64,000 nt of DNA from Nostoc sp. CENA543 (GCF_002896875.1 NZ_CP023278.1:3224001-3288000), one strand, 5' to 3'; counted from the first letter of the stretch, positions 34,544-44,807 are shown. The notes: generated from the letters alone by a model not told the origin. Translations and numbers: made by a program.

Positions 34544-35650
34544 ATGACAGAGGCTGTAAATCCCATCAATCTCTTTGAATATGAACAGTTAGCACCAAAG
34601 CATCTGTCTAAGATGGCACTCGACTATTACAGCAGTGGTGCTGGGGACGAAATTACACTACGAGATAATCGTGCTGCCTTTGAGCGTGTGAAATTACGGC
34701 CGCGAATGCTTGTAGATGTGAGTCAATTGAGTCTAAAAACGACAATATTAGGTGAAAATCTCGAATTTCCCCTATTAATTGCACCAATGGCTTTTCAATG
34801 TCTGGCTCATCCTGAAGGTGAACTAGCCACCGCAATGGCGGCTGCATCGACTGGCGTGGGTATGGTGTTAAGTACCATGTCTACTCAAAGTTTAGAAGCC
34901 GTCGCTGGGGTTGGACATAAATTTCCCCACTCTTTGCAATGGTTTCAATTATACATCCACAAAGACAGGGGTTTAACTCGCGCCTTAGTTGAAAGAGCTT
35001 ACGCAGCAGGTTACAAAGCTCTTTGTCTGACGGTTGATGCGCCTGTGCTGGGTCAGCGAGAACGGGATAAACGTAACGAATTTACCTTACCATCAGGGTT
35101 AACTCTAGCGAATATTACTACTATCTCCGGCTTAAATATTCCTCAAGCACAGGGGGAGTCTGGGTTATTGACTTACTTTGCCCAACAGCTAGACCCGTCA
35201 TTAACGTGGCGCGATTTAGAATGGTTACAATCTTTATCACCTTTACCTTTGGTAGTCAAAGGCATTTTGCGCGGTGATGATGCGGCGCGTGCGGTGGAAT
35301 ATGGAGCTAAAGCCATTGTAGTTTCCAATCATGGCGGCAGACAATTAGACGGTGCGATCGCTTCTTTTGATGCTCTCCCTGAAATCGTCGCCGCAGTTGA
35401 TGGTCAAGTAGAGGTCTTATTAGATGGCGGTATCCGGCGCGGTACAGATATACTCAAAGCCTTGGCTATGGGTGCTAAGGCCGTATTAATTGGCAGACCT
35501 ATTCTGTGGGGACTAGCAGCAGGTGGACAAGTTGGTGTATCTCATGTGATCTCGTTACTACAAGATGAAATGAAAGTGGCAATGTCTTTAAGTGGCGTAG
35601 CTCAGATACAAGATATTGACCCTAGTTTAGTGACACACAACAAAAAATAG
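34544..35650 (+). CDS. FMN-dependent 2-hydroxyacid oxidase (lactate/glycolate oxidase type)
   Basis: 368 residues forming one FMN TIM barrel. Marks: FEYEQLAPKHLSKMALDYYSSGAGDE, LIAPMAFQCLAHPEGE, LCLTVDAPVLGQRERDKRN, LVVKGILRGDDA (FMN Lys), VSNHGGRQLDG (catalytic His and substrate Arg, near 265) and LLDGGIRRGTDILKALAMGA (phosphate site). These oxidise L-lactate or glycolate with O2, giving H2O2. Cyanobacterial N2-fixers contain a lactate-preferring form that consumes O2; substrate choice here is inference. A HIP1-rich tract precedes the ATG; it stands alone, 8 kb from the Flv pair. Confidence 0.88.
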   Translation: MTEAVNPINLFEYEQLAPKHLSKMALDYYSSGAGDEITLRDNRAAFERVKLRPRMLVDVSQLSLKTTILGENLEFPLLIAPMAFQCLAHPEGELATAMAAASTGVGMVLSTMSTQSLEAVAGVGHKFPHSLQWFQLYIHKDRGLTRALVERAYAAGYKALCLTVDAPVLGQRERDKRNEFTLPSGLTLANITTISGLNIPQAQGESGLLTYFAQQLDPSLTWRDLEWLQSLSPLPLVVKGILRGDDAARAVEYGAKAIVVSNHGGRQLDGAIASFDALPEIVAAVDGQVEVLLDGGIRRGTDILKALAMGAKAVLIGRPILWGLAAGGQVGVSHVISLLQDEMKVAMSLSGVAQIQDIDPSLVTHNKK

Positions 35651-35724
35651 GGAATCAGCAAAAATTTTCGTCTGACTCCTTGCATTAAAGTTATCTAGTG
35701 ATTATAATAGGAAAGTTGCATCAA

Positions 35725-35808
35725 GGGCGGGTGGCGAAACTGGTAGACGCACCACACTCAAAATGTGGCGACCTTGCGGTCATAGGAGTTCGATTCTCCT
35801 CCTGCCCA
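35725..35808 (+). tRNA. tRNA-Leu(CAA)
   Basis: 84-nt class II tRNA: acceptor GGGCGGG/CCTGCCC (one G-T pair), D-arm with CTGGTAGACGC, anticodon arm CCACA-CTCAAAA-TGTGG with anticodon CAA, long variable arm (GACCTTGCGGTC), T-loop GTTCGATTC, discriminator A. CCA is not encoded. Confidence 0.95.
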
Positions 35809-35834
35809 CTGTCCACCAGATAAAAACAAAATAT

Positions 35835-36125
35835 ATGAGACTCAAAAGATGGGAATCCCCCCGTCGCGAAGGGAGAAACGACAAAGGTAAAGGCGGTTCA
35901 GCTAGAAAGCGACAAATCAAAAAGCAACGCCAAATGTTACGCCAAAAGCTCAAAGAAGCTAACAAGCAAAACAAGCAAAACAATCAAAACGACAACAAAA
36001 ACAGGGAAGATTTTTTCTTCCCTGTTTTTTTATTGGTTTTACGTATAAATTTGCATATTTGTACTTATACAAATATTAAATGCGTTATGGATATGTCTGA
36101 GAAACACACAAGCAAAATTAAATGA
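35835..36125 (+). CDS. possible small basic protein after tRNA-Leu
   Basis: From the ATG at 35835 the frame encodes a Lys/Arg/Asn-rich stretch (RLKRWESPRREGRNDKGKGG, ARKRQIKKQRQMLRQKLKEAN) and then reads through the terminator hairpin at 35997-36031. The basic part could be a real small protein if it ends there, but no stop is present before the hairpin. It may equally be non-coding 3' sequence of the tRNA transcript. Confidence 0.25.
   Translation: MRLKRWESPRREGRNDKGKGGSARKRQIKKQRQMLRQKLKEANKQNKQNNQNDNKNREDFFFPVFLLVLRINLHICTYTNIKCVMDMSEKHTSKIK
35997..36031 (+). terminator. rho-independent terminator
   Basis: AAAAACAGGGAAGA pairs with TCTTCCCTGTTTTT around a TTTTT loop and runs into TTTTTT. 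A strong G+C stem with a U-tract; it ends the tRNA-Leu transcript. Confidence 0.88.
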
Positions 36126-36935
36126 GAATCATCAAGATATTTACCTCAGTGATATTAATGAAATCGTAATGAAAATGTAATGCTTGTATGAACCAATTTA
36201 GAGAAAATCAGAGAAAAGTATGAAGTAAATGTAAAGTTTATGACGAAGGTTGTAACAATCTGGAATCAGCTAGTAAGCTAGTATGCGGTTGCGGGTAATT
36301 ATTACTAACACGATTTAGTGAATAAAAATCCCAGCTAACCCAAGTTTATATCAGTGTGTTTCCCTATTGGCTATGTCAGGATTAAAATCATTCAACTATC
36401 TCAGCATGAATTGCTGCTGTTACAAGATTAAACTATCTATGGTGTGTATTAGTTAGTTTATATCTACTAAGTCTTTCACTACATAACTAACAATAATTCT
36501 CTCGGTTTTGCGGTTTACTGCACACAGCAAAACAAATATAAGCTATTTAAGTTTAGCTGTAGTTTCTGTTGTCTATTAGACCTCAAATACGAATAATTGA
36601 ACACTTGGAAAACATACTTCAAGAGTTAAATGTCTTTGTGCTGCTTGGCTTTTTCTCTGTGGTTTTGCTTGAACGTGGATAGACCTCACTCTTCTCAAAG
36701 GCGAGAAGCAAGCTACGCGTAGCGTCTTTTTTAGAAGACGGAGAACAAAGAAGAATGTGGTCTTTACTAACCTCTCCTTGTAGGAGAGGGGTTGGGGGTA
36801 AGGTCAAAAAGCACTCATCTAACTCACGTTAGGTTTTAACACAGTTAAACCCCAATAAAAATATATGTATCTCAGGATTTTTGGCAAAGGTTCAAAATAT
36901 CAAACTTTTAATCCATATTATTGGTAAAGCTGGCG
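36126..36935. other. 810-bp intergenic region before the polysaccharide cassette
   Basis: AT-rich. It contains a dispersed repeat with the palindrome CTACGCGTAG (near 36711) and a CCTCTCC...GGAGAGG hairpin (near 36773) of a kind also seen inside the RluA-type gene. Upstream promoter(s) for the polysaccharide genes should lie here. A 62-codon minus-strand frame at 36619-36807 is made of these repeats and is not a gene. Confidence 0.5.
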
Positions 36936-38387
36936 ATGGAATCTCCAAAAGCATCATCAAATTTACGTCAGAAAGCTCTTTTAGGAGTATTTTGGTCTGC
37001 AATTGAAAGTTGGGGTCGCCAAGCAATTTCTTTTGGGGTTTTCTTTTTATTAGCGCGGTTATTAGGGCCACAAACCTTTGGTTTAGTCGCTTTAGCAAGT
37101 ATATTTTTAAATTTTTTACAGGTATTTGTTGACCAAGGATTTTCCCAGGCAATTATTCAAAGGAAAGAATTAGAACCAGAGCATTTAGATACTGCTTTTT
37201 GGACTAATTTAGGTATGGGGACATTTTTGGCAATAATTACTATTGCTAGTGCAGATTTAATTGGCAATTTCTTTAAAGAACCAGCCATCATCCCCATCAT
37301 ACGCTGGTTATCTGTGAGTTTTATCTTCATTGCTTTGAGCAGTGTGCAGAATGCGATTCTTCAGCGTCAATTAGCATTTAAATCTTTAGCCAAACGGACA
37401 CTTATTGGAGTATTTATTGGTGGTGTCGTTGGCGTAACTATGGCGTTGATGGGATTTGGTGTGTGGAGTCTAGTCGCACAACAAATTAGCAGCAGTTTAG
37501 TACAAGTTTTAGTATTGTGGCGGGTGTGTGACTGGCGACCAGGATGGAAATTTTCCCAACGCCACTTTCATGATTTATTTTCCTTTGGCGTGAATGTCCT
37601 GGGAATGAATATTTTCAACTTCTTAAATCGTCGTTCTGATGATTTTTTAATTGGTTATTTTTTAGGGTCAGTGGCTCTGGGATATTATACTGTAGCTTAT
37701 CGCTTATTATTAGTTGTCACAGAACTGCTAACTAGTGTTATTTCTAGAGTTTCTTTACCGACATTTTCGAGATTGCAAGACGAACCAGAACGTTTGCGCC
37801 ATGCTTTGTATGAAGCTATCAAACTGACTAGCTTAATTACGTTTCCTGGCTTTTTTGGACTGGTAATTTTAGCACCGGAAATAGTAAAAGTCGTATTTGG
37901 CGAACAATGGCTAGCAAGTATTCCAGTCATGCAGGTGTTGAATTTAGTAGGGATTCTTTATGCTTATTTCTATTTCAATGGTTCTGTCATTATGGCAGTG
38001 GGAAAACCTGCTTGGAAATTAGCCTTAGACGGTGTGCAAGCTGTGAGTAATATTATTGCTTTTGCTATAGCAGTGCAATGGGGAATTGTGGCGGTGGCTG
38101 CTGCTTATGTGATTAGAAGTTATCTCATGTCACCTTTGACGGTTTGGGTAGTGTGGAAACTAGTGCGGATTAATATATTCACCTATTTACGCCAAGGTGC
38201 TGCACCTTTAGCCGCAACAATAACTATGTTAGGCGCGATATTTACAGTCAAATATTTTCTGAGTAGCTTAATAAATTCTGAGGCGATATTAGCTATTTCT
38301 ATATTAGTTGGCGCATTGGTTTATATTTTATCAATTTTTTTGATGTCACCGAAACTATTTTGGCAAGTAGTCAAGATTGCTCGTTAG
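36936..38387 (+). CDS. polysaccharide flippase (Wzx/WzxC, MOP superfamily)
   Basis: 483 residues, 12-14 membrane helices. The opening SNLRQKALLGVFWSAIESWGRQAISFGVFFLLARLLGPQTFGLVALA is the typical polysaccharide-synthase/lipid-linked oligosaccharide flippase start, and RLQDEPERLRHALYEAIKLTSLITFPGFFGL lies between the two halves. It moves undecaprenyl-linked sugar units across the inner membrane. First gene of a four-gene plus-strand cassette; the next gene starts 26 bp after it. Confidence 0.88.
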   Translation: MESPKASSNLRQKALLGVFWSAIESWGRQAISFGVFFLLARLLGPQTFGLVALASIFLNFLQVFVDQGFSQAIIQRKELEPEHLDTAFWTNLGMGTFLAIITIASADLIGNFFKEPAIIPIIRWLSVSFIFIALSSVQNAILQRQLAFKSLAKRTLIGVFIGGVVGVTMALMGFGVWSLVAQQISSSLVQVLVLWRVCDWRPGWKFSQRHFHDLFSFGVNVLGMNIFNFLNRRSDDFLIGYFLGSVALGYYTVAYRLLLVVTELLTSVISRVSLPTFSRLQDEPERLRHALYEAIKLTSLITFPGFFGLVILAPEIVKVVFGEQWLASIPVMQVLNLVGILYAYFYFNGSVIMAVGKPAWKLALDGVQAVSNIIAFAIAVQWGIVAVAAAYVIRSYLMSPLTVWVVWKLVRINIFTYLRQGAAPLAATITMLGAIFTVKYFLSSLINSEAILAISILVGALVYILSIFLMSPKLFWQVVKIAR

Positions 38388-38413
38388 AACAGTAAAATAT
38401 AGGACTAGTGAGG

Positions 38414-39871
38414 ATGACGGAACAAATTACAGCAAAAATTCAAAATTCTGAAATTAACCAGTTACGAGAAACGGTGATTGAGGGGGGTTATTGTGTGGGT
38501 TGTGGTGCTTGTGCGGCTGTGAGTGGTTCACCAATACAAATGAAATTAGATGCAGATAAGAAATTGCAAGCCACTACCGACACAGTAACAAAATCCACAT
38601 TTTCTAGTGGGGGAATCTTATCTGTTTGTCCATTTTCTAATCAGAGTTTAAATGAAGACCAAATTAGCCAAGAATTATTCGGTCGTGATGGTAAATATCA
38701 TCAGCAAATTGGTTATTATTTAGATACTTACGCAGGTTATGTGGTAGAAGATAATTATCGCGATCGCGGTAGTTCAGGAGGAATGGGAACCTGGATTGTT
38801 ACAAATCTCCTCACTCAAGGTTTAGTAGATGGTGTTATCCACATTCACCAACGTCATCCCTCACCCACTGACCCCAGATTATTTCACTACCAACTTTCCA
38901 CCACCATAGAAGAGGTACGCAACGGTGCTAAGTCCCGTTACTACCCAGTGGAAATGTCACAAGTTATGCAACTGATTCGGGAACGACCAGGACGTTACGC
39001 CATTGTAGGAATTCCCTGTTTTATTAAAGCCGTGCGTTTATTGATGCGCCAAGACCCGATATTAGCTGAACGCATCCGGTTTTGTGTGGGTTTAATTTGC
39101 GGTCATCTCAAAAGTACAGGCTTTGCTGAAATGTTAGCTTGGCAATGCGGTATTGAACCAGATAACCTACTAGCAATAGACTTCCGCCACAAATTACCCG
39201 ATGCCAACGCTAACCGCTACGGTATAGAAGTGACAGGGCTGCAAGCTGGTAAGATAGTCACTTGTAGTAGTCCTGTGTATGACCTCTACGGGACAGACTG
39301 GGGTTTGGGTTTTTTCAAATATAAAGCCTGCGATTATTGTGATGATGTGGTAGCAGAAACCGCAGATGTTACAGTCGGGGATGCTTGGCTACCTCAATAT
39401 GTCAAGGATAGTCAAGGTACAAATGTAGTGATAGTGCGTCATCCAGTCATTCGCGACATGATGGAAGCGGGGATGAGTGCGGGAAAGTTACAGATGGATA
39501 GAATTAGTGCGGATGAAGTAGCAAAGTCACAAAAATCTGGCTTTCAGCACCGACGAGAAGGTTTAGCTTATCGCTTGTACTTAACTCAACAAGCTGGTGA
39601 ATGGTATCCCCAAAAGCGGGTGAAGCCAAATGCTAGTCATCTGAATCAAAACTTGCAAGCACGCCAAATCATGCGAGTAGCTTTAGCAGCAGCAAGTCAT
39701 ATTGCTTTTAAAAATGCTGTTAAAGCGGGTGAATTTTCTGTATTTAAACAGCAGATAGACCCCTTAGTGCGGAAATACAAACAGCTATATCAAGGGTCTT
39801 TAGGGAAAAGAATTGCCAGACGGATTAAAAATATCTTGCTCAATTTTCTGGGTAATTTTAATAGAGGTTAA
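38414..39871 (+). CDS. F420-dehydrogenase beta-subunit-like flavoprotein
   Basis: 485 residues. It has the FrhB-type N- and C-terminal domains (YCVGCGACAAVSGSP; the Cys motif C-x-x-C-G-x-C for one iron-sulfur cluster; GLICGHLKS; VETADVTVGDAWLP region). In polysaccharide clusters such proteins sit beside pyruvyl transferases and are thought to supply redox chemistry for sugar modification, not F420. The ATG at 38414 is preceded by GAGG only 2 bp away, so the GTG at 38408 is an alternative. Seven bp separate it from the next gene. Confidence 0.85.
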   Translation: MTEQITAKIQNSEINQLRETVIEGGYCVGCGACAAVSGSPIQMKLDADKKLQATTDTVTKSTFSSGGILSVCPFSNQSLNEDQISQELFGRDGKYHQQIGYYLDTYAGYVVEDNYRDRGSSGGMGTWIVTNLLTQGLVDGVIHIHQRHPSPTDPRLFHYQLSTTIEEVRNGAKSRYYPVEMSQVMQLIRERPGRYAIVGIPCFIKAVRLLMRQDPILAERIRFCVGLICGHLKSTGFAEMLAWQCGIEPDNLLAIDFRHKLPDANANRYGIEVTGLQAGKIVTCSSPVYDLYGTDWGLGFFKYKACDYCDDVVAETADVTVGDAWLPQYVKDSQGTNVVIVRHPVIRDMMEAGMSAGKLQMDRISADEVAKSQKSGFQHRREGLAYRLYLTQQAGEWYPQKRVKPNASHLNQNLQARQIMRVALAAASHIAFKNAVKAGEFSVFKQQIDPLVRKYKQLYQGSLGKRIARRIKNILLNFLGNFNRG

Positions 39872-39877
39872 ACTGCC

Positions 39878-41107
39878 ATGAAAGCAATCATCACTGGAAT
39901 CACTGGACTACGCAATCGAGGCGTGGAAGCTTTAGTTGTACCTACAATTGAACAGTTGCAACAACGTCAGCCTGATTTAGCTATTAGTGTATTAACTGAT
40001 TCTCCTGATTATGATGAGTTACGTTTGCAGTCCTTGGGTGCAACGCCAATTAAAGATTACTTACGAAGATTTAGTAACAAACAATGGCTAAAAAAATTAG
40101 CTCCTGTTTTGAAGTTTTATCAACCTTTATCACTCGGCTACCAATCTAATTTACAAGAGATTCGTAACGCATCAATTGTGATTGCATCGGGAGGAGATGT
40201 TTTCAGTTCAGACTATAGTGCTTTAGATAGACATTTGTATCCCTTAGAATTAGCTTTAGATGCTGGTGTAGCAGTTGTTTTTTTAGCTCAATCAATCGGC
40301 CCATTCAAAACTCAAAAAGAGGCTGACAAATGGTTAGAAGTGGCGCGTCGATGCCAGTTAGTTTCGGTGCGAGAAGAACTATCTTATAAATATGTTACTA
40401 AAGATTTAGGTTTAGATGCGGCATTAGTTAAACATACTGCTGACCCAGCTTTTTTATTACAACCACCATCTTCAGAAGTTGTGGCTACAATGCTGAGTAA
40501 TTATGGTATTGAGCTAGATAAACCAAAAATTGCGATCGCACCAAGTCAAGCGATTTGTCGTTATGCTGCTCAAGACTATGAAAAGCATATTCTTGTCTGG
40601 ACTGAGGTAGTCAAGCTGATGGTGAATGAATTTCATGCTCAGGTGTTAATTATTCCTCATGTTCAAGAAACTAATGCTAATAATGATGATCGCATTTTTG
40701 CCACTCAATTGCTACAAGCATTAGAGTATAATGCCCAAGTTCATTTAGCTGGTGCAGATCATTCTGCGGCTGAGTTTAAGGGCTTAATTGCCGCTTGTGA
40801 CATGATTGTAGCTGAGAGAATGCACCCTGCGATCGCTGGTCTTTCAAGTGGTATCTGTACCATGCCAGTTGGTTATTCTGTCAAGGCTGAAGGTATCATG
40901 GCTGATCTTTTAGGCTCAACAACACTTCATCATGAATTACTTATCTCAATTCAAAAATTTCTGAATGTTGATTTAGCTTGTGAAGCTGTTACTAATGCTT
41001 GGAAACAACGTCATGAAGTCGCTCATCATCTCCAGCAGGTTTTACCATCAGCCAAGCAGGCTGCTGCTGCTAATTTTGACATGATTTCAAATATTCTCAA
41101 ATCATAG
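39878..41107 (+). CDS. polysaccharide pyruvyl transferase family protein
   Basis: 409 residues. The PS_pyruv_trans fold is shown by ITGITGLRNRGVEALVVPTIEQL at the start, VIASGGDVFSSDYS, VFLAQSIGPFKTQKE, SVREELS, and VAERMHPAIAGLSSGICTMPVGYSVKAEGIMADL at the end. These add pyruvate ketals to sugars from PEP. It follows the FrhB-like gene with a 6-bp gap, a conserved pairing. Confidence 0.88.
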   Translation: MKAIITGITGLRNRGVEALVVPTIEQLQQRQPDLAISVLTDSPDYDELRLQSLGATPIKDYLRRFSNKQWLKKLAPVLKFYQPLSLGYQSNLQEIRNASIVIASGGDVFSSDYSALDRHLYPLELALDAGVAVVFLAQSIGPFKTQKEADKWLEVARRCQLVSVREELSYKYVTKDLGLDAALVKHTADPAFLLQPPSSEVVATMLSNYGIELDKPKIAIAPSQAICRYAAQDYEKHILVWTEVVKLMVNEFHAQVLIIPHVQETNANNDDRIFATQLLQALEYNAQVHLAGADHSAAEFKGLIAACDMIVAERMHPAIAGLSSGICTMPVGYSVKAEGIMADLLGSTTLHHELLISIQKFLNVDLACEAVTNAWKQRHEVAHHLQQVLPSAKQAAAANFDMISNILKS

Positions 41108-41209
41108 AAATTTGGGTGTTGCTGAAATTAAAAGTTAGCAAACAAACATTGCAATTTTTAATCATCATCAGCAATACCTAAAGATGATATTTATCATATA
41201 TTTTTCCTC

Positions 41210-42289
41210 ATGATGGCACAAATCACATCAATTTTTCTACCCCGTGTAGACGGGAATCCATATCAAGAGCAATTAATTGATAACTTGAGAAAAATCGGTT
41301 TAAAAGTAGAGATACAACAGCCGTTCTCTTCCTCTACTTTTTTCTTTCCGATGGTTATTAAACATTGGAAACCAGATATTCTGCATTTACATTGGGTAGA
41401 ACCATCATGTATTTCAACAAATGGGTTTTTATCTCTGTTGAAATCAGTTGCTTTTTTAATCCAGTTAGTCATACTCAAAATAATTGGTATTAAACTGGTA
41501 TGGACTGTACATAATCTCAAAAATCATGATAATTTAAATCTCTTTTTAAATAATTTATGTACTAAAACAGTCATTAAGTTTGCTGATGCAATTATCACTC
41601 ACTGCGAAGCCGCACAAGAGGAATTAATTAAGACATTTGACCTCAAAGATAAAAATAAACTCTTTGTAGTTCCACATGGCAATTATGTAGAGTGGTACGA
41701 AAATAAAATTAGCCGAGAAGCCGCCAGAGCAGAATTAAATATCAAAACTGCTGAAACTGTATATTTATTTCTGGGGTTAATTCGTCCCTACAAAGGAGTC
41801 CCAGAACTAATTGAAACATTTCAGAAGTTAAAGAGCGAAAATATTAGATTAGTAATTGCTGGGAAGATTAATAGTCAAGATGCAGATTTAACTGAATTAA
41901 TTCAGCAAAAAATTACTGATGATCAACGCATTAATTTTATTCCGGGTTATATAGAACCAGAAAAAATTCAAGTATATATGAATGCGGCTGACGTTGTTGT
42001 CTTTCCTTACCGAGATATTTTAACATCCGGTGCAGTTATGTTAGCTATGTCCTTCGGAAAAGCTTGTATAGCTCCCCGTAAAGGCTGTTTAGGAGAAGTG
42101 TTAGATAATCAAGGGGCATTTTTATATAATTTATCTGATGAAAATGGCTTAATACACGCTATGAATCAGACATTAGATCAACCAAAGGCAATACTGGAAA
42201 TGGGTCAACATAATCAACAATTAGCTGCCAACTATAGCTGGAAGAATATTGCAGAGTTAACTTTAGAGGTATATCTTTCTTGTCTTTAG
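41210..42289 (+). CDS. family 4-type glycosyltransferase (GT-B)
   Basis: 359 residues in two Rossmann halves. IFLPRVDGNPYQEQLIDNLRKIG and KLVWTVHNLKNHDN mark the acceptor domain. LFLGLIRPYKGVPELIETFQKL, GYIEPEKIQVYMNAADVVVFPYRDILTSGAVMLAMSFGKACIAP is the nucleotide-sugar-binding E-x7-E-like region (here a GAVMLAM form). A retaining transferase acting on the repeat unit of the exopolysaccharide. Last gene of the cassette; AT-richer than the others. The next gene is convergent. Confidence 0.85.
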   Translation: MMAQITSIFLPRVDGNPYQEQLIDNLRKIGLKVEIQQPFSSSTFFFPMVIKHWKPDILHLHWVEPSCISTNGFLSLLKSVAFLIQLVILKIIGIKLVWTVHNLKNHDNLNLFLNNLCTKTVIKFADAIITHCEAAQEELIKTFDLKDKNKLFVVPHGNYVEWYENKISREAARAELNIKTAETVYLFLGLIRPYKGVPELIETFQKLKSENIRLVIAGKINSQDADLTELIQQKITDDQRINFIPGYIEPEKIQVYMNAADVVVFPYRDILTSGAVMLAMSFGKACIAPRKGCLGEVLDNQGAFLYNLSDENGLIHAMNQTLDQPKAILEMGQHNQQLAANYSWKNIAELTLEVYLSCL

Positions 42290-42299
42290 AATTACAAAA

Positions 42300-43136
42300 T
42301 TATTTACCGAAAAATTTCATAGTTGCTGTATCTAATTGATAATAGTTTTGTAGTAGCTCATAAAGCAAAGGATGATTCTGCTGTAATTGCTGCGGCTTTT
42401 CAAAAAAAGTCTCCGTCGCTACAGCAAAAAATTCGGCGGGATTAATTGCACCATAACTATCAATTATAGTCTTCAGACCTTGCTGTACATCCCGACAAAG
42501 TTGTTGATATTCTGCTGTCATCACCCTAGACCAAATTGCATAATCTGACTGATGTCGCAAAATAGGAACACCCTCAGCTTTACCATCTTCTTGGTCTAAC
42601 TGATGGGCAAATTCATGCAACACCACATTACGCCCATCTTGCCAATTTTGCACATCTATTTTTATCTGTTGCCAAGATAATATTACTTGGTCTTTTATCC
42701 ATGATTCTCCTAATCTGGCATCGCGTCTTTCTGTCACGATATAATTATCAACTGCCACAGTTTGGTTAACAAAATAAGTGCTAGGATAAATCAAAATTGA
42801 CCGTAATTTAGGAAAGTATTCACCCCTTTCATTGAGTAGGAGTAAACAAGCGACAGCCGCAATAATAATTTTCATTTCTTCTGTCACCTGCAATCCTTGA
42901 CAGCCAATGAATTGTTTTTCTGATAAAAATACTTGTATATGTCCTTGAAGTTGTCGCCGTTCCGCAGGAGAAAGACAAAGATAAATTGGTAAATTATTTT
43001 CAATAACAGCATTCCACAACGTCGGAAATTGACGCTTTTGAATACGATTTCTGCGCTTTTTCCTGAGTATTGGACTTAACCAGATTCCTGACAGAATCAG
43101 GCTAATGAGGATAAAAATAACAATTGCCTGTACCAT
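42300..43136 (-). CDS. mtfA: M90/MtfA-like zinc peptidase
   Basis: 278 residues. An N-terminal membrane segment (IVIFILISLILSGIWL) is followed by the MtfA domain with VLHEFAHQLDQEDG (H-E-x-x-H, near 172) and PAEFFAVATETFFEKP, which supplies the third ligand. E. coli MtfA binds the Mlc repressor and has peptidase activity; Mlc is not expected here, so the role is unknown. Single gene. Confidence 0.85.
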   Translation of the reverse strand: MVQAIVIFILISLILSGIWLSPILRKKRRNRIQKRQFPTLWNAVIENNLPIYLCLSPAERRQLQGHIQVFLSEKQFIGCQGLQVTEEMKIIIAAVACLLLLNERGEYFPKLRSILIYPSTYFVNQTVAVDNYIVTERRDARLGESWIKDQVILSWQQIKIDVQNWQDGRNVVLHEFAHQLDQEDGKAEGVPILRHQSDYAIWSRVMTAEYQQLCRDVQQGLKTIIDSYGAINPAEFFAVATETFFEKPQQLQQNHPLLYELLQNYYQLDTATMKFFGK

Positions 43137-43295
43137 TGATAATCAGCGATCGCTCTCCTTTAGCTTACTCAAATCTCATCCAGCATGGGAATAATTAGCG
43201 AAGCGGGTACACCAACACCAATAATCTTCAAAGTATTGGGGCAAACTTAACGTAGAATTAATATTCATCTAGCCCTTGCTCATTTCATCTACCCC

Positions 43296-44807
43296 ATGCT
43301 TTGCGACTACCTAGTACAAATACTGACTGCTCGCGTATACGAAGTTGCTCAAGAATCGCCTTTAGAGTATGCCCCGAATCTTTCTGCCAGACTGAATAAT
43401 CAAATCCTGTTGAAACGGGAAGATATGCAGTCTGTGTTTTCCTTTAAGTTGCGCGGTGCGTATAACAAAATGGCCAACCTCCCGCCAGATTTACTGGCAC
43501 AGGGTGTCATTGCTGCTTCTGCGGGTAATCATGCCCAAGGCGTAGCTTTAGGTGCGCGACAGTTAGGCACAAGGGCTATTATCGTTATGCCTGTGACTAC
43601 ACCCCAAGTCAAAGTAAACGCAGTCAAAGCGCGGGGTGGGGAGGTGGTATTGCATGGCGATACCTATGATGATGCCTACGCCTATGCTAGACAATTGGAA
43701 GCAGAAAAGGGTTTAACCTTCATTCATCCCTTTGATGATCCTCATGTCATCGCGGGACAGGGTACTATAGGCATGGAAATTCTCCGGCAACACCAGCAGC
43801 CGATTCATGCAATATTTGTGGCTATTGGTGGCGGTGGTTTGATTGCTGGTATTGCTGCCTACGTCAAACGTCTGCGTCCCGAAATCAAAATTATTGGTGT
43901 AGAACCGGTAGATGCTGACGCTATGCACCAGTCATTAAAAGCCGGAAAACGGCTGCGGTTATCTCAAGTCGGTTTATTTGCCGATGGGGTAGCAGTGCGG
44001 GAAGTCGGGGAAGAAACCTTCCGGCTGTGTCAAGAATATGTAGATGAAATTATTTTGGTCGATACAGATGATACCTGTGCCGCCATTAAAGATGTATTTG
44101 AAGATACACGTTCCATTTTAGAACCTGCCGGAGCATTAGCGATCGCTGGTGCAAAAGCCTATGTAGAACGGGAACAAATCCAAGACAAAACCCTCATCGC
44201 CGTCGCCTGCGGTGCGAATATGAATTTTGACCGTTTGCGTTTTGTTGCCGAACGCGCCGAATTTGGCGAACGCCGCGAAGCCATCTTTGCAGTCACCATC
44301 CCCGAAGCCCCCGGAAGTCTGCATAAATTTTGTGAATGTATCGGCAGACGTAACTTAACTGAGTTTAACTATCGCATTGCAGACGAGAAAATAGCCCATA
44401 TTTTCGTCGGGATGCAAATCCAAAACCGCGCCGATAGACTCAAAATGGTAGAAACCTTTGAAAATTGCGGTTTTGCCACCCTCGATTTAACTGATGATGA
44501 ACTGACAAAACTGCATTTGAGACACATGGTTGGCGGACATTCGCCCCTAGCCCACAATGAACTACTCTATCGCTTCGAGTTCCCCGAACGTCCCGGCGCG
44601 TTAATGAAATTTGTAGCTTCCATGAGTCCTAATTGGAATATTAGTATGTTCCACTACCGCAACAATGGCGCAGATTACGGACGGATTGTCGTCGGAATGC
44701 AAGTTCCACCCCAGGAAATGAGCGAATGGCAAGCGTTTTTAGATACCCTTGGCTACCAGTATTGGGATGAAAGCCAAAATCCGGCGTATAAATTGTTTTT
44801 GGGATGA
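43296..44807 (+). CDS. ilvA: threonine ammonia-lyase (biosynthetic)
   Basis: 503 residues. The PLP-dependent catalytic part has LKREDMQSVFSFKLRGAYNKM (Schiff-base Lys), ASAGNHAQGVALG, and AIGGGGLIAGIAAYVK (phosphate loop). The C-terminal third contains two ACT-like regulatory domains (FAVTIPEAPGSLHKF and YRFEFPERPGALMKF), the form inhibited by isoleucine. It converts threonine to 2-oxobutanoate, the first step of isoleucine synthesis. Confidence 0.94.
   Translation: MLCDYLVQILTARVYEVAQESPLEYAPNLSARLNNQILLKREDMQSVFSFKLRGAYNKMANLPPDLLAQGVIAASAGNHAQGVALGARQLGTRAIIVMPVTTPQVKVNAVKARGGEVVLHGDTYDDAYAYARQLEAEKGLTFIHPFDDPHVIAGQGTIGMEILRQHQQPIHAIFVAIGGGGLIAGIAAYVKRLRPEIKIIGVEPVDADAMHQSLKAGKRLRLSQVGLFADGVAVREVGEETFRLCQEYVDEIILVDTDDTCAAIKDVFEDTRSILEPAGALAIAGAKAYVEREQIQDKTLIAVACGANMNFDRLRFVAERAEFGERREAIFAVTIPEAPGSLHKFCECIGRRNLTEFNYRIADEKIAHIFVGMQIQNRADRLKMVETFENCGFATLDLTDDELTKLHLRHMVGGHSPLAHNELLYRFEFPERPGALMKFVASMSPNWNISMFHYRNNGADYGRIVVGMQVPPQEMSEWQAFLDTLGYQYWDESQNPAYKLFLG

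Noticed and set aside
35763-36125. 120-codon frame starting inside tRNA-Leu
   Set aside because: The first third overlaps the tRNA; only the later basic part could be real and it runs through a terminator.
36619-36807. 62-codon minus-strand frame
   Set aside because: Composed of dispersed repeat sequence with hairpins.
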